Below, piece by piece: positions 20,436 to 31,934 of a stretch of DNA of 64,000 bases. Numbering within the stretch: the first letter of the stretch is position 1; each line of letters starts with the position of its first letter. The stretch lies in assembly GCF_905171765.1 (NCBI RefSeq), contig NC_053391.1, forward strand, positions 153,817,565 to 153,881,564, written 5' to 3'. A program made the position numbers and the translations under genes. The notes beneath the pieces were generated by a model. It was given only the letters and a program-made list of their open reading frames with translations. It did not search any database and had not been told where the DNA came from. Source of the DNA: Bufo bufo. Lineage: Eukaryota; Chordata; Amphibia; Anura; Bufonidae.

Positions 20436-21599
20436 GTAAGTCATCAACATATTTATATATTTTTATACTTAGTGTTGTATTAGACTTGTTTTGCATAAAA
20501 AAAATATAATAATTAAGAAAGTCCCACTCAAAAAAGAAAATGTACAGGTTTATTAATACGTGAATATATGTGACATTTTGCCATATTATGTACACTTCAA
20601 ATGGTTATGTTCTCTTTAACAATATTTCTCATTCTTTGAAGAGTATAAAACATAAAGTGCTGTCAGACTAGCTTCCATTATCTTGTGGCACCTAACACAT
20701 TGCACATGGTCTTTTCTGCTCTGTCTCCAAGCTGTATTCACTGTTGGAATATATAAAAGGCTGTTCTGTATGCGATGATTAAGGTGGCTTCTTACTTATG
20801 CTGTAGCTGCCTCTATAGAGGAAATATACTATTATATGGTATCATTACAATTAAATTGACAACTGTGTAACTAATGGTTTTGTTAAAGTTTGCAAGTGTG
20901 GGAGTTGCTTTTTCAGTGGCTATATGTTCTGGCTCATAAAGGGTTGTCCTGCTCCCTTCTATCATTTCTCTGTCCTAATATGACAACCCTTTGAATGTTA
21001 AATAGACTTTATAAATTATAATGTCTTAGATTTATCTTATGCAGATATGGCAAAATGCATCATGACACTTTAACTTGACCTTTTCAATGGCTTTTATTGT
21101 GTCAAGTTTAAAGTTTTTTGGGGTCATTTATGATCCGAAGTATAACACTTTTTGGTTTACATTTGTTGCAGATTCCGTCACAAAGGAGATTTAGGGGCAG
21201 ATGGGGGCGGGCCAGCTGACCAGTCTCATTTATAATTTTATACACCTGTTTTTGGCATAGAAAATGACTTTAATCTATATCAGCAAGAGAGCTGGTGTAG
21301 ATTTAAGCTAGTCGCACAGGCAACACCTAAGTGATTTAGAGGCCAGCGCATCTATATAACCTAGGCGCATCAAGATATGGACTAAGCTCAGCGTCTAAAT
21401 CGCTGGTCTTAGTTAATTAACCCCTTTATTTTTACATATTTTCTGTTCTATATTATCAGGTTTCAGCTATTAGTAAAGTGTTAGGCCCTTAAACTTTGGC
21501 TACTTCTTTTTGTTTTATGTTTTATTATAAAATTGGCATTTTTATTCAGTTTTATATTGAAACTCTTTTATCTACATGTCAACTGTTAAAGTACAGTAA
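20436..21599 (+). other. Intron sequence downstream of the exon
   Basis: It begins with the donor GTAAGTCATC. Contents are AT-rich, with a fragment near 21119 (GGGGTCATTTATGATCCGAAG) that resembles the end of a short palindromic frog repeat. No second exon is recognised. Confidence 0.5.
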
Positions 21600-22030
21600 A
21601 GTAGATTAATAGTAGCCTGTAGCCTGCCCACACATTATCCAAGGTCGCACCTTCACTAGTAATGTTACACATAAAATATATACCATCAGAAGTTTCTCTA
21701 ATTGTTGATCGAGAGGAGTGATTTACAGAGGGGTTTGTGGCTGTGGAATCGAATATGTGGGTAAAACCACCAGAGAACTTTGAAGAAGAGGGGGCGAACA
21801 TCTGGGGGATATGCATCATAAAAGAGATACTCCTCTGGCCAAACATGTTGAATTTGTACATGGACTTTTCTAACGTATTGTTCATGATGATTGAATCTAT
21901 CCCCCCCTTCAAAGAGGTGGCGATTGGCAGAGGAGGGTACTGCAGAGGGAGATCTGGTGGAACTTTTTAGCTCAAAACTATGCAACCTAAATGACCAACT
22001 TCTCTTTGGTTGTTTCATTTGATTTCACCA
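21600..22030 (+). pseudogene. Penelope-like element, GIY-YIG nuclease domain fragment
   Basis: Penelope-like elements encode one protein with a reverse transcriptase and usually a C-terminal GIY-YIG endonuclease. One + strand frame reads SRGVIYRGVCGCGIEYVGKT then TREL, a TGA stop (21781-21783), and RRGGEHLGDMHHKRDTPLAK followed by HV. This is the GIY-YIG core (IYR..C.CG..YVGKT) of the Neptune-type vertebrate group. A shifted frame further on gives RGGDWQRRVLQREIWWNFLA, containing the conserved terminal R-E-I-W-W block with the presumed catalytic Glu. At least two internal stops and one frameshift are present and no reverse transcriptase is upstream, so this is a 5'-truncated dead copy. Confidence 0.8.
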
Positions 22031-23100
22031 GGTGCTCCCCCTGTGGTGTTGTCCAACATTGGTGTTTCACCTCACAGGAATCCCTTTGATTCACTTTGCT
22101 ATACGGACTGTTTGGTCCTATTATATTGAATATTCCTGCTGTACTAAGCCTTTATTCAGACCTGGCAGTAGTTACTGTATAATGCCTTGGTCTATTTGTG
22201 TTTGGATTGATGCTGGAATTTATTTAGCGCCACTTTGAAGAAACTGACAAGGATGCCTGTCACTTAACTTACATCCTCTCCCTTGTTTATCCGCCCCTTG
22301 CAGCATCACTGAAGGGGAGTGCCTGGTATATTCAGACACTCCCATTATTGATCCTGCAATTGCTGCTTTGACCCCCGTTTGATCACGTGATGGCCCATGT
22401 GACTGTGAGGTCACAGCTTTCTAATCACGTGACGGGTCATGTGCCAGATGGGATGCGGCTTATGTGCAATTTGTTTGCCTTTAAAAGGTTCATTTGCACG
22501 CTAGCATATGTGCCACTGCCACACGCTGCTGCCACAAGCGCGGCTGGATGACTATCAGCTTCAAAGAAACTAGAGGGCTGTGCTATGAGGATGAAACACT
22601 CCATTAGTTTGATCAGATGGAGCCTCTGCTGCTGTTGCTAAGCTAAGATTTGGCTGCTGCTTGCACTTTATCTCTTGACTATTTTGCTTTGTGCACTTTA
22701 TATATTGACTACTTTGTACTGCTGTACTTTATCTATTCAAGTCCCCTGATGAATTGGCCCCAGGCAGTGTGTTTTTGGGATATGCTTGCTTGCTATTGTG
22801 GGCTCATTTATAGTATATCCCTTAGTGTGCCAACATAGTTCCCTCTCTTGCTCCCTTCTCTGAAGAAACTGGGCAGTGACATGGCGCAGCATAAGGACAC
22901 CCCGGGACAACTTAGAAGGTGTAAACATATAGGGAGGGATCAATAGGAGAAAGAGACCCAGTCTCCCTTCCCCTCCCACTCCTTTGCTCCCGTTTAGGTT
23001 TTTTTGGCACTACATATAGCAATTTTGTACTTTTTCACCATTGAGTGATTTGTAATAAGTGTCCTATACTTTGGCAAGTGACCTTTTCGCCTCATTTTAG
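22031..23100 (+). repeat. Probable 3' region of the Penelope-like copy
   Basis: It follows the GIY-YIG fragment directly. CCCCTGATGAATTGGCCCC (about 22742-22760) looks like the 5' half of a hammerhead core, but the GAAAC partner is not present in the expected place. I see no open frame worth calling. The right border is not defined. Confidence 0.4.
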
Positions 23101-24381
23101 GTATTTTTAATGATATAAAAAAAAAAGAAGTAAAAAAAGTTGTTAAAATTATGGTTTTTACATAAAAAGTCACAAAAGAAAAATGGAGATAAATTTAACA
23201 CAAAGGACTAGAATGGATGGAACACTTGCAAATCCTTTTGCAAATTAACTTAGCTTTCAAAAACATCTTTGACAAATGGACGTGCATTTTCCTTTTCATA
23301 GCAATGGAATGCATTTTAATGGTGTAATTTGCAATGGTTAGCTCATAGTTTCTTCATCTTTGAGTTTTTAAGTACAGTAATGAAAACTTTCTCCAACATG
23401 CAATATTTCTGAAGTAAAAAAGAATGATGGCAAATGAAAAATGAAAGCAGTTTGGCTCTGTAATTTACCTAAAATGCTCATCAAAACTATTTTAGCTGGA
23501 ATGCCTGTGAATTGTTCTGCCTTTAAGGGTAGGCTACATATTTTAACAAATGGTGGAGAAAAAAATTATAATTATTTTTATTTATTTTTTTCTAATGTTT
23601 ACAGAAATTGGATGAGATTAGTGAGGGTTTTATTTGTCTAAAAGCAAGAATGTAAGTATTATGGTATAGACCAGGCCGGTGTCTTCAGGTACAGTAAATT
23701 TCTGAGTTCAACTGAATTGGCCTCCGGAGGCAACTGGAGTAGGAGAACAGAATATTTTAGCTGGCACTTGCCACCACAGAGGGACAACTTCAGGGAAAAT
23801 ATTTTATGATGCACTGTGGTATTTGGCTCTGCTGAGGCAATATTTTGTGCCGCAATATGGTATTGCTGGCCCCACCTGCTGGCCCCACCACTTTGAGTTC
23901 CCATCCCGCTCCTGATTTTCCCTCATCAAACCAATCACCATAGTATCTTCTGAAAACTTGAGAACTATGTTATATTTACTAACAGCAGGGCAGTCATAGA
24001 TATACAAAGAGTACAGAATAGGACTTAGTACACAACCTCAGAGTAATAGGTGCCAAAAAAAAAAAAATTAAGAAAAATAAAAAATAAAGAGCTTTGGAGG
24101 CTTGTAAACAGCAGCTAGTCCATTTTTGCATCTACCAAACAGTTTGCTGGTCAAATCTACTCTCTAAGGTCCAAAGCATTTTGTAGAGCCTCAATGTAAT
24201 TTTTAGCAAAATGGGGGGGGGGGAGTCCTCTCACAATTACAATTGGATATAATATATGCAAAGCAAGGAAGTCACATAAATTATTTATATAACAAGCATA
24301 ACTATTTCATTTTATGAATAGTACATATTATAAAAAAATTGTTTAAATTCAGTCAGGTGTAAATAGTGTATGTGCAGATTA
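23101..24381. other. No gene recognised
   Basis: AT-rich intron with two homopolymer tracts (A-run near 24055, G-run near 24213). The part at 23660-24050 has a more complex texture and may be an old LINE piece, but no protein motif could be read. Confidence 0.45.
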
Positions 24382-24383
24382 TA

Positions 24384-25446
24384 CAGTTGCAAGAAAAAGT
24401 ATGTGAACCCTTTGGAATGATATGGATTTCTGCACAAATAGGTCAGAAAATTTGATCTAATCTTCATCTAAGTCACAACAATAGACAATCACAGTCTGTT
24501 TAAACTAATAACACACAAATAATTAAATGTTACCATGTTTATATTGAACACACCATGCAAACATTCACAGTGCAGGTGGAAAAAGTATGTGAACCCTTGG
24601 ATTTAATAACTGGTTGAACCTCCTTTGGCAGCAATAACTTCAACCAAATGTTTCCTATAGTTGCAGATCAGACGTGCACAACGGTCAGGAGTAATTGTTG
24701 ACCATTCCTCTTTACAGAACTCTTTCCGTTCAGCAATATTCTTGGGATGTCTGGTGTGAATCGTTTTCTTGAGGTCATGTCATAGCATCTCAATCAGGTT
24801 TAGGTCAGGACTCTGATTGGGCCACTCCAGAGGCATATTTTCTTCTGTTTAAGCCATTCTGTTGTTGATTTACTTCTATGCTTTGGGCCATCTTCTGTTG
24901 AGCTTCAGCTGGTTGACAGATGGCCTTAAGTTCTCCCTCAAAATGTCTTGATAAACTTGGGAATTAATTTTTCCTTCAATGATAGCAATCTGTCCAGGCC
25001 CTGATGCAGCAAAGCAGCCACAAACCATGATGCCCCCACCACCATACTTCACAGTTGGGATGAGGTTTTGATGTTGGTGTGCTGTGCCTCTTTTTTCCAC
25101 ACATAGTGTTGTGTGTTTCTTCCAAACAACTCAACTTTGGTTTCATCTGTCCATTTTGCCGGTACTGCTGTGGAAAATCCAGGTGCTCTTGTGCAGCAAT
25201 GTTTTTTTGGGACAGCAGTGGCTTCCTCTGTGGTATCCTTCCATGAAATCCATTCTTGTTTAGTGTTTTACGTATCGTAGATTCGCTAACAAGATAGTAA
25301 AATTTAATTCTTTGTGTGTTATTAGTTTAAGCAGACTGTGATTGTCTATTGTTGGGACTTAGATGAAGATCAGATCACATTTTATGACTAATTTGTGCAG
25401 AAATCCATATCATTCCAAAGGGTTCACATACTTTTTCTTGCAACTG
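24384..25446 (-). mobile_element. Tc1 element, CAGTTGCAAGAAAAAG family, internally deleted
   Basis: Both termini are intact: CAGTTGCAAGAAAAAGTATG and its complement, with TA on each side (24382-24383, 25447-25448). At 1,063 bp it is about 560 bp shorter than its relative at 50246-51866; the missing part is the 5' half of the transposase gene, lost near 25290. The relative lies in the opposite orientation. Confidence 0.92.
24603..25275 (-). pseudogene. Tc1 transposase, N-terminus deleted
   Basis: Reading leftward, the sequence begins in the block KTLNKNGFHGRIPQ and continues through the catalytic domain in broken frames; the clearest (25100-24876) contains HLIPTVKYGGGG-like sequence and QVYQDILRENLRPSV. 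The DNA-binding domain present in the 50246 copy is absent. The C-terminus ends at the same SY-stop as that copy. It cannot be functional, but intact termini mean it could in principle have been moved by a sister element's enzyme. Confidence 0.85.
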
Positions 25447-25448
25447 TA

Positions 25449-25844
25449 TATGTTTTACTTTATTACAAAGCAAGTAAATTACTTTGCTGACCTTTAAATT
25501 TCACAACTTCTGGTGTTTCATCTTTACTTTCAATTTATGGCTTGTCTGTAACACCAAGGTTAAGACTATCTATAACAGTAGCTTTCCTTTATAAAGAAAA
25601 AATGTAGACAACATTTTTGTAAGTGAAAATCGTTAACTGGGAAGAGTTATAAATAAAGGATATAATAGTAGCTTGTGAAATGATGTGTAAATGCCTATAG
25701 AAAGACCTTCCATACAGCGAAATAATGTAACTTATTTTTAAGTAATGAGAAAAAAAAATCTTGTCTTGCAAACTCTGTAAGACATAGCGGAAGGGGTTGT
25801 CAAAGATTGAAAAATCTATGCTTTCTAGAAACAGAACTGCCCTC
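25449..25844. other. No gene recognised
   Basis: AT-rich spacer between the Tc1 copy and hAT element C. The last eight bases, CTGCCCTC (25837-25844), are the left target duplication of hAT C. Confidence 0.6.
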
Positions 25845-26194
25845 TAGAGGTGGCCATGCGGTTCGCCCGACGGTTGGTTTGCGGCGAACTTTGCTCGTTC
25901 TCTGTTCGCAGAACAGACAAACATATGGCGATGTCCGCCTGAGTCATATTCTTTGCATTGTGCAGAACTTTAAACAATGACACATCCATCAGGTGGGACA
26001 GGACAGCCAATTGAGACGTTTTAGCACATGGACACACCTCCTACCCTATAAATTAACCCAATCTGGGTTTTTTGTCAGTGTAGGGAGAGGTTGCTGTGTG
26101 GAGCAGGGACAGACTGTTAGAGAGTATAGAGACAGCAAACGCTAGCTAATAGGGCCACAAAAGTCCTTTTAAGGACTGGTATAGGTGTGCTATC

Positions 26195-26570
26195 GATAGG
26201 TGTGACATACTGAGGGGTGTCATATACTTATAATATACTTTCTAACATAGAAAGTATATTATAGTGAATTTGTATTGTGCAGCAGTTGTGTGCGGTTCTG
26301 CTGCGATACTGCAGCTATACAGAGGGACAAACGCTATTGGAACAACTAATTGCAACTGGTGTGCTATACCAGTTGCCCTCAAAAAAATCTGATGCAGGGG
26401 TGTGATATACCTATAATATAATTTCTATATAGTGCATTTGTATTGCGCAGCATTTGTGTGCTGTTCTGCTAAGATACCGCAGCTGTACAGAGGGACAAAC
26501 GCCATTGAAACAACTAATTGCAACTGGGTTTATATACCAGGTGCCCCCCTAAAAAAAAAACTGATTAAGG
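26195..26570. repeat. Two-copy tandem of about 185 bp in hAT C
   Basis: The block 'gtgtgatatacctataatata', 'gtatttgtattg(t/c)gcagca', CAGAGGGACAAACGC and CAACTAATTGCAACTGG occurs twice, about 185 bp apart, between the left end and the transposase start. Confidence 0.8.
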
Positions 26571-26632
26571 GGCTCTATGTACCTGCTTCCACAAATACTG
26601 CTCTTCTCTAGGGACTTTGGCACAAGGTCATT

Positions 26633-29600
26633 TTGAAAATGACAGGCAGAGGAAGAGGCAGGCCATTCAACAGGGGTGGTAGGGGTCGGGCAGGTGCACC
26701 AGGCCGGAGCCTAAGTGGAACGTTGGAGAAGGTGCGTGTGATTACATCAAAGGAAGCACCAGAGTTGGTTGAGTGGCTCACGCAGTCTTCCGGTTATGCA
26801 CCCTCCTCATCCTCTGTATCAGCACCCTCCTCACTCTCTGATATGTGCACCCCCAAAGACACCACCACCACCATAGCCCCTCCACTCGAGTCAGAGGAAT
26901 TATTTTCCCATCAATTTCCAGACCTTACCGATGCGCAGCCATTCTTGGCATCGAATGAGGAAGAGGAGGTAGCAACAGCCGTCACCCAGCGGTCTGACAA
27001 CAGTACCCAGATCAGCCCAAGGAGGGTGGTCCCCGCTGTTGCTGCCTACTCTGAGATCTCTAATGTCAGTGGTGGTAAAGGTGACAATGATGATTTTTCG
27101 ATGGACATCACGTGGATGCCCACAAGAGAGGAAGAGGAGGGGAGTTCAGAGGGAGAGACGGAGCAGCAGATTGGAAGGAGAATGAGTAGAAGCAGGCAGA
27201 ACTCACAGTGCACAGGAGGCAAAAAGCAGACTGCAAATGTATCTGGAGCGAGCCATCCACCATGTACGGCCACATCATGCACTCCCAGAACACCGGCACA
27301 TGGCTCCGCAGTGTGTGCTTTTTTTTTAACATGTCAGCTTCTGATAATAGTGTTGCCATCTGCAGCCTGTGCTGTCAACACATATGTCATGGTAAGCCCA
27401 ACACTCACCTAGGGACAACCGCCTTAAGAATACACCTGGCCTCCCATCACCGAGCCCAGTGGGAGCAACGCTGTCAGAACCCACAAAGCCACACTCCCGG
27501 CACTGCACATCCTGCCTCTTCTCCTTCTCCTCCCATTTGTCCTCCACCTTCCACCGTGCCGTTGTTGCGTTCATATGGCAAAAGGCAGGCATCCGTGGCC
27601 CAAATGTTCGAGCGTAAATAAATGATGACGATAATCTTCTTGCCCAAAGGCTAACCGCTGGCTTGTCGGAACTGCTATCCCGCCAACTACTGCCATATAA
27701 AATGGTGGACTCGGAGGCCTTTAGAAAAATTGTGGCCATTGGCACATCGCAATGAAAGTTTCCCGGAAGGAAATATTTCTTCCAGAAGGGCAGCCCTGAA
27801 CTAAATGAAACACTTTCAGCGGCAAGTTAATATATCTCTTGCACACAGTGTTGGTGTCAAAATACATCTGACCACAAACACGTGGTCTAGCAAACACGGG
27901 CAGGGAAGGTACATAACTTTTACTGCTGACTGGGTGAACCTTCTTACGGCCATCAAGCATGTAAACCATGGTACCGTGTGGATTGGGTGTTACCGCCACG
28001 GATTGCACGCAGGCCTGCCTCTTTTCCTCCTCCTACTCCATCCTCCTTCTCCTCTTCGGCTGAATCCTCCTTTACCACTGCTACCGCCTCTTCTGCTGCA
28101 CCCCCCAAGCTCCCCAGAACCTATTTGATGTGCCAGGTGAGATGTTGTTATACTGTGCTGCGGCTGTTGTTCCTGGAAGCCAAGAGCCACACCAGTCCTG
28201 CACTCCTTCCAGCTCTGCGGTCACAGGCTGATCAGTGGCTAACCCCGCTGAATTTGACAGTTGATAAAGTGGTGTGCGACAACGGTGCCAATCTGCTGAG
28301 CGCACTGTAACAGGGCAAAATGCCACACAAGCCATGCATGGCACATATCCTGAGCTTAGATGTGCAGTGATTCGTTGTCAAATACCCAGTGGGTCCAATA
28401 CATCTTGCGGCAGGCCAGGAAAATCTCTGGCCAGTTTAGAAGATCTTACATGGCCATGGCTCGCCTTGCTGACGTTCAGCGGTGACACCACTTGCCCGTC
28501 AGACGTCTGATTTATGACTGACCGATGCACTGGAAATCCACCTTGCATATGCTTGATAGGCTGCTCCAGCAGATAAATTGCTGTTAACGACTACCTGCAC
28601 GTACTCTGCGGCAGGACAGGTTCTGGTGAGCTTGTTTTTTTTCCCATCATGCCAGTGGCTGCTCATGCGTGACATATGCAGACTTCTGCGGCCATTTGAT
28701 GAGATCACTAAACTGGTCCATTGCAGCCAGGGCGCCATCAGTGACATTGTACCTTACACCTTCTTTCTGGAGCGTGCATTGCATTGTGTCATTGATCAAG
28801 CCGTCGAGGAGCAGGAGCATGAAGATGAGGAAGTTGCAATGTTGAATGAAATCCCACGGGGGGCTACTCCATCTGAGACAAGTCAGCAGAAGTCTGAAGA
28901 AGAGTCAGAAGAGGATAGTAGCTGGGGTAGGAAGAGGAGGAGGAGCAAGAAGAGCAGGCTTTAAACTTTTCTTTGATCTCTGGTGTTGTCCGTGGATGGG
29001 GGAGGAGACTAAGGACGACATTCCCCTGGACGATGAGCAGGAGCCAGGCCGCTCCACCGCTTCCAATTTAGTGCAAAAGGGGGCCTTTATGCTCCAGTGT
29101 TTGAAGAGGGACCTTTGAATTAAAAGCATAAAGGGCAAGGACCAGTACTGGTTGGCAATGTACTTAGACCCCCTGGTAAAAACACAAAAGGGCAGACATC
29201 TTAACAGCATCACAGACGGATGTCAGAATGCAGCACTTCCAGGCATTCTGCTGTTGTAGGGGCTGGCAGAGGAATTTCCACCCACAGAGAAACGGTTGCA
29301 AAAACGAATCCTACAGTGCATGCAAGGGCTGTTTGAAGATGTGTTGGTCACTTCAGATATGAGATCATTCTTGCAACCAACCCATCGACAGCCGCCCTCC
29401 GGATCCAGCCTCAGGGAACGCCTAGATCGACAGGTGTCCAACTACATTGGGTTTTCGGCCGATGTGGACGCTCTGAGAAGCAAGTAACCCCTTGACTACT
29501 GGGTGTGCAGGCTTGACCTGTGGCAAGAGCTGGCACAATTTGCCATGGAACTCTTGGCTTGCCCCTCGTCGAGTGCCCTGTCCCAACGCACGTTCAGCGT

Positions 29601-29724
29601 AGCAGGGGATATTGTGACCGATCAGCGCACTCGCCTAGTTCACAACAGTGTGGACTACCTCACATTTCTAAAAATGAATGAGTCTTGGATGTCAGAGGAA
29701 TTCAACACCTGTTTGTTCTTTTAA
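26633..29724 (+). pseudogene. hAT transposase of element C, frameshifted
   Basis: The gene begins MKMTGRGRGRPFNRGGRGRA, an Arg/Gly-rich start shared with copy B, and stays open to 27412. A frameshift near 27300 moves the BED zinc finger into the frame 27208-27621 (CSLCCQH ... HLASHH). Later blocks are in other frames: 'TTNTWSSKHGQGRYITFTADW' type sequence (27860-27930) for the first catalytic region, VVCDNGANLLSAL (about 28270-28308) with the second catalytic Asp intact, the acidic stretch (28800-28960) and the C-terminal dimerisation block LLACPSSSALSQRTFSVAGD followed by IVTDQRTRL (29550-29640). The SER motif of the family reads SQR here. Several frameshifts and stops make it non-functional. 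Confidence 0.88.
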
Positions 29725-29754
29725 TCATATATATATGTATTTCACATCTATTTG

Positions 29755-30690
29755 TACTGGCCTACAGTACAATTTATATCCTATTACCGTCTAATATACC
29801 TCCAGCTACATTAATACTTGTTATTTTCTGTCCAGCGAATGCCTAATGTTTGGGGCCTGTACTACACTGGTCTGCAGTAAAATTGATATTGAATGGCCAT
29901 CTAATATACCTCCGGCCACATAATTACTTGATCATTTATGTACGTTGAATGCATAATGTTTGGGACCTCGGAGGAATTCAACACCTGTGACGACTATGTG
30001 TTATCGAATTTCAACTATTATCATTTGGATTTTTTTCAAGAGGGGGGATTTCGTTAGCCATGTTTTTAATCCAATTTTATATTTTTTGTTCTTTTAAACA
30101 TATGTATTTCATATTTATTTGTACTGGCCTGCAGTAAAATTGATATCCAATGACAGTCTAATCTACCTCCAGCCACTTCATTACTTGTTCTTTTCTGTCC
30201 AGTGAATGCCTAATGTTTGGGGCCTGTACTACACTGGCCTGCAGTAAAATTGATATTGAATGGCCATCTAATATACCTCCAGCAACATAATCACTTGATC
30301 ATTTATGTACGGTGAATGCATAATGTTTGGGACCTCGGAGGAATTCAACACCTGTGACGACCAAGTGTTATCGAATTTCAACTATTATCATTAGTTTTTT
30401 TTTTCAAAAGGGGGGAATTTCGTACGGTAAATGCATAATTTTTGGGGCCTGTAATCTAACTGGCCAACAGTAAAATTGTTATACAGTCAACGCCTAATGT
30501 ACCTCCAACCACATTATCATTTGTTATTTTCTGTACGGTGAATGAATCATTTTTGGGGCCTGTAGTCCACTGGCCTACAGTAAAATTGATATCCAATGAC
30601 CGTTTAATATACCTCTAGCAACATAATTACTTGTTCTTTTCTGTCTGGTGAATGCCTAATGTTTGGGGCCTGTACTCCGGTGGCGTAAAA
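29755..30690. repeat. Tandem array of about 110-bp units in hAT C
   Basis: Blocks CCTAATGTTTGGGGCCTGTA, 'actggcctgcagtaaaattgatat' and 'taatatacctcc(a/g)gc(c/a)acat' recur about every 110-120 bp. A larger period of about 370 bp is also visible because the 'gacctcggaggaattcaacacctgtgacgac' block appears at about 29965 and 30335. The array lies between the transposase stop and the right end. Confidence 0.85.
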
Positions 30691-31235
30691 TAAATTTTTT
30701 ATAGGCTCCAGCAGGGCACATTTCTGAGAGTTTCCCTTTAAGACGCATTAAATTGGCCCCTGATTAAATTAAATCTTTTTGGGGGCAATTTTTGCCATTG
30801 ATCCCCCTCTGGTATGTCACTGTCCATGTTGTGGGACGATTTGTGCAATTCTTGTAAGTATTTGGTGGCTGCAAATATGACCTCAAGGTTTTTTAGGTTC
30901 GCCTACCATTAATGTGAATGGGGCCCGGTTCGCGAACTTTTGATCGAGTTCGCGAATCGTCCCGGCCCGATGTTCGTCCATCACTACTGGCCTCTATGGG
31001 CTGTGTCCGGTATTATGGCTCAGATCCATTTTTTATTGTTATGCATTGAAGTGACATATACTTTTAACATATTAAAGAATTACATTAGGAGTATGCTACT
31101 CTACAGTGACCAATAATTTAAAAAGCTGTTCTATCAAAAAGTTAGAGGTTTGGATAAGTAATGTTTGATATGGAATATTTTATGACAAGCTTTATTATCA
31201 TCTTATATTAATATAAAATTTGGAAGATATTTATT

Positions 31236-31625
31236 TTAACCCCTTGCTGATGAAGCAATTTAATTTTTTAATCCTTGCCTTCTTGTAGCCATAGCTTTTT
31301 TAGTTTTTTGCTTGCATAACTGTATGAGGACTTGTTTTTTTTTCTGGAGCAAGTTGTACTTTCTATTGGTACTATTTAATTTTGCATAGGGTGTAGTGGG
31401 AAGCTAGAAAAAAAATCAAAATGGGGTGGAATTGGAAAAAAAAAATGTAATTCTGCCACAGTTTTATTTTTACAAAGTTAACAATGTGGCAAAACTGACA
31501 TGTACTCTTCATTCTCCGTGCAATTTTGGCTATACCACACTTATATAATTTGTATTGCATTTTAATACTGAAAAAAAAAAACTCAATTTTTTTTATTCTT
31601 TTCATCGCCATATTCTGATCCCTAT
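31236..31625 (+). repeat. TTAA-type repeat interrupted by hAT B (left part)
   Basis: It starts at TTAACCCCTTGCTGATGAAG (31236), has the 'catagcttttttagttttttgc' and 'gcataactgtatgaggacttg' blocks characteristic of the family, and is cut at ATCCCTAT (31618-31625). It resumes after hAT B at 40772 with the same eight bases. Confidence 0.75.
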
Positions 31626-31934
31626 TAGAGTTGAGCGAACACCTGGATTTTCGGGTTCGAGAAGTTTGGCCGAACTTCCCGGAAATGTTCGGGTTCGGGA
31701 TCCGAACCCGAACCGAACTTCGTCCCGAAACCGAACCCTATTGAAGTCAATGGGGACCCGAACTTTTGGGCACTTAAAAGGCTGTAAAACAGCCCAGGAA
31801 AGAGCTAGAGGGCTGCAAAAGGCAGCAACATGTAGGTAAATCCCCTGCAAACAAATGTGGATAGGGAAATTAATTAAAATAAAAATAAAAAAAATAAAAA
31901 TGAACCAATATCAATTGGACAGAGGTCCCATAGC

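Larger units (their letters stand above)
25845..30986 (+). mobile_element. hAT element C, 5.1 kb
   Basis: The left end is TAGAGGTGGCCATGCGGTTC and the right end is the complement of TAGTGATGGACGAACATCGG. Flanks are CTGCCCTC (25837-25844) and CTGGCCTC (30987-30994), a 7/8 match of the 8-bp hAT duplication. Order from the left: terminal region, a two-copy tandem of about 185 bp, the transposase gene (26633-29724), a second tandem array of about 110-bp units, then the right terminal region. It is an autonomous-type element that has decayed. Confidence 0.88.

Noticed and set aside
21586..22018. Minus-strand frames of about 105 codons
   Set aside because: They are antisense to the Penelope GIY-YIG fragment, which explains the sequence better.
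22740..22775. Hammerhead motif in the 3' region of the 21.6-kb Penelope copy
   Set aside because: Only the CTGATGA half is present; no GAAAC follows stem II, so the core is incomplete.
23660..24050. LINE or host exon
   Set aside because: The texture is more complex than its surroundings, but no frame gave a recognisable protein block and splice sites were not convincing.
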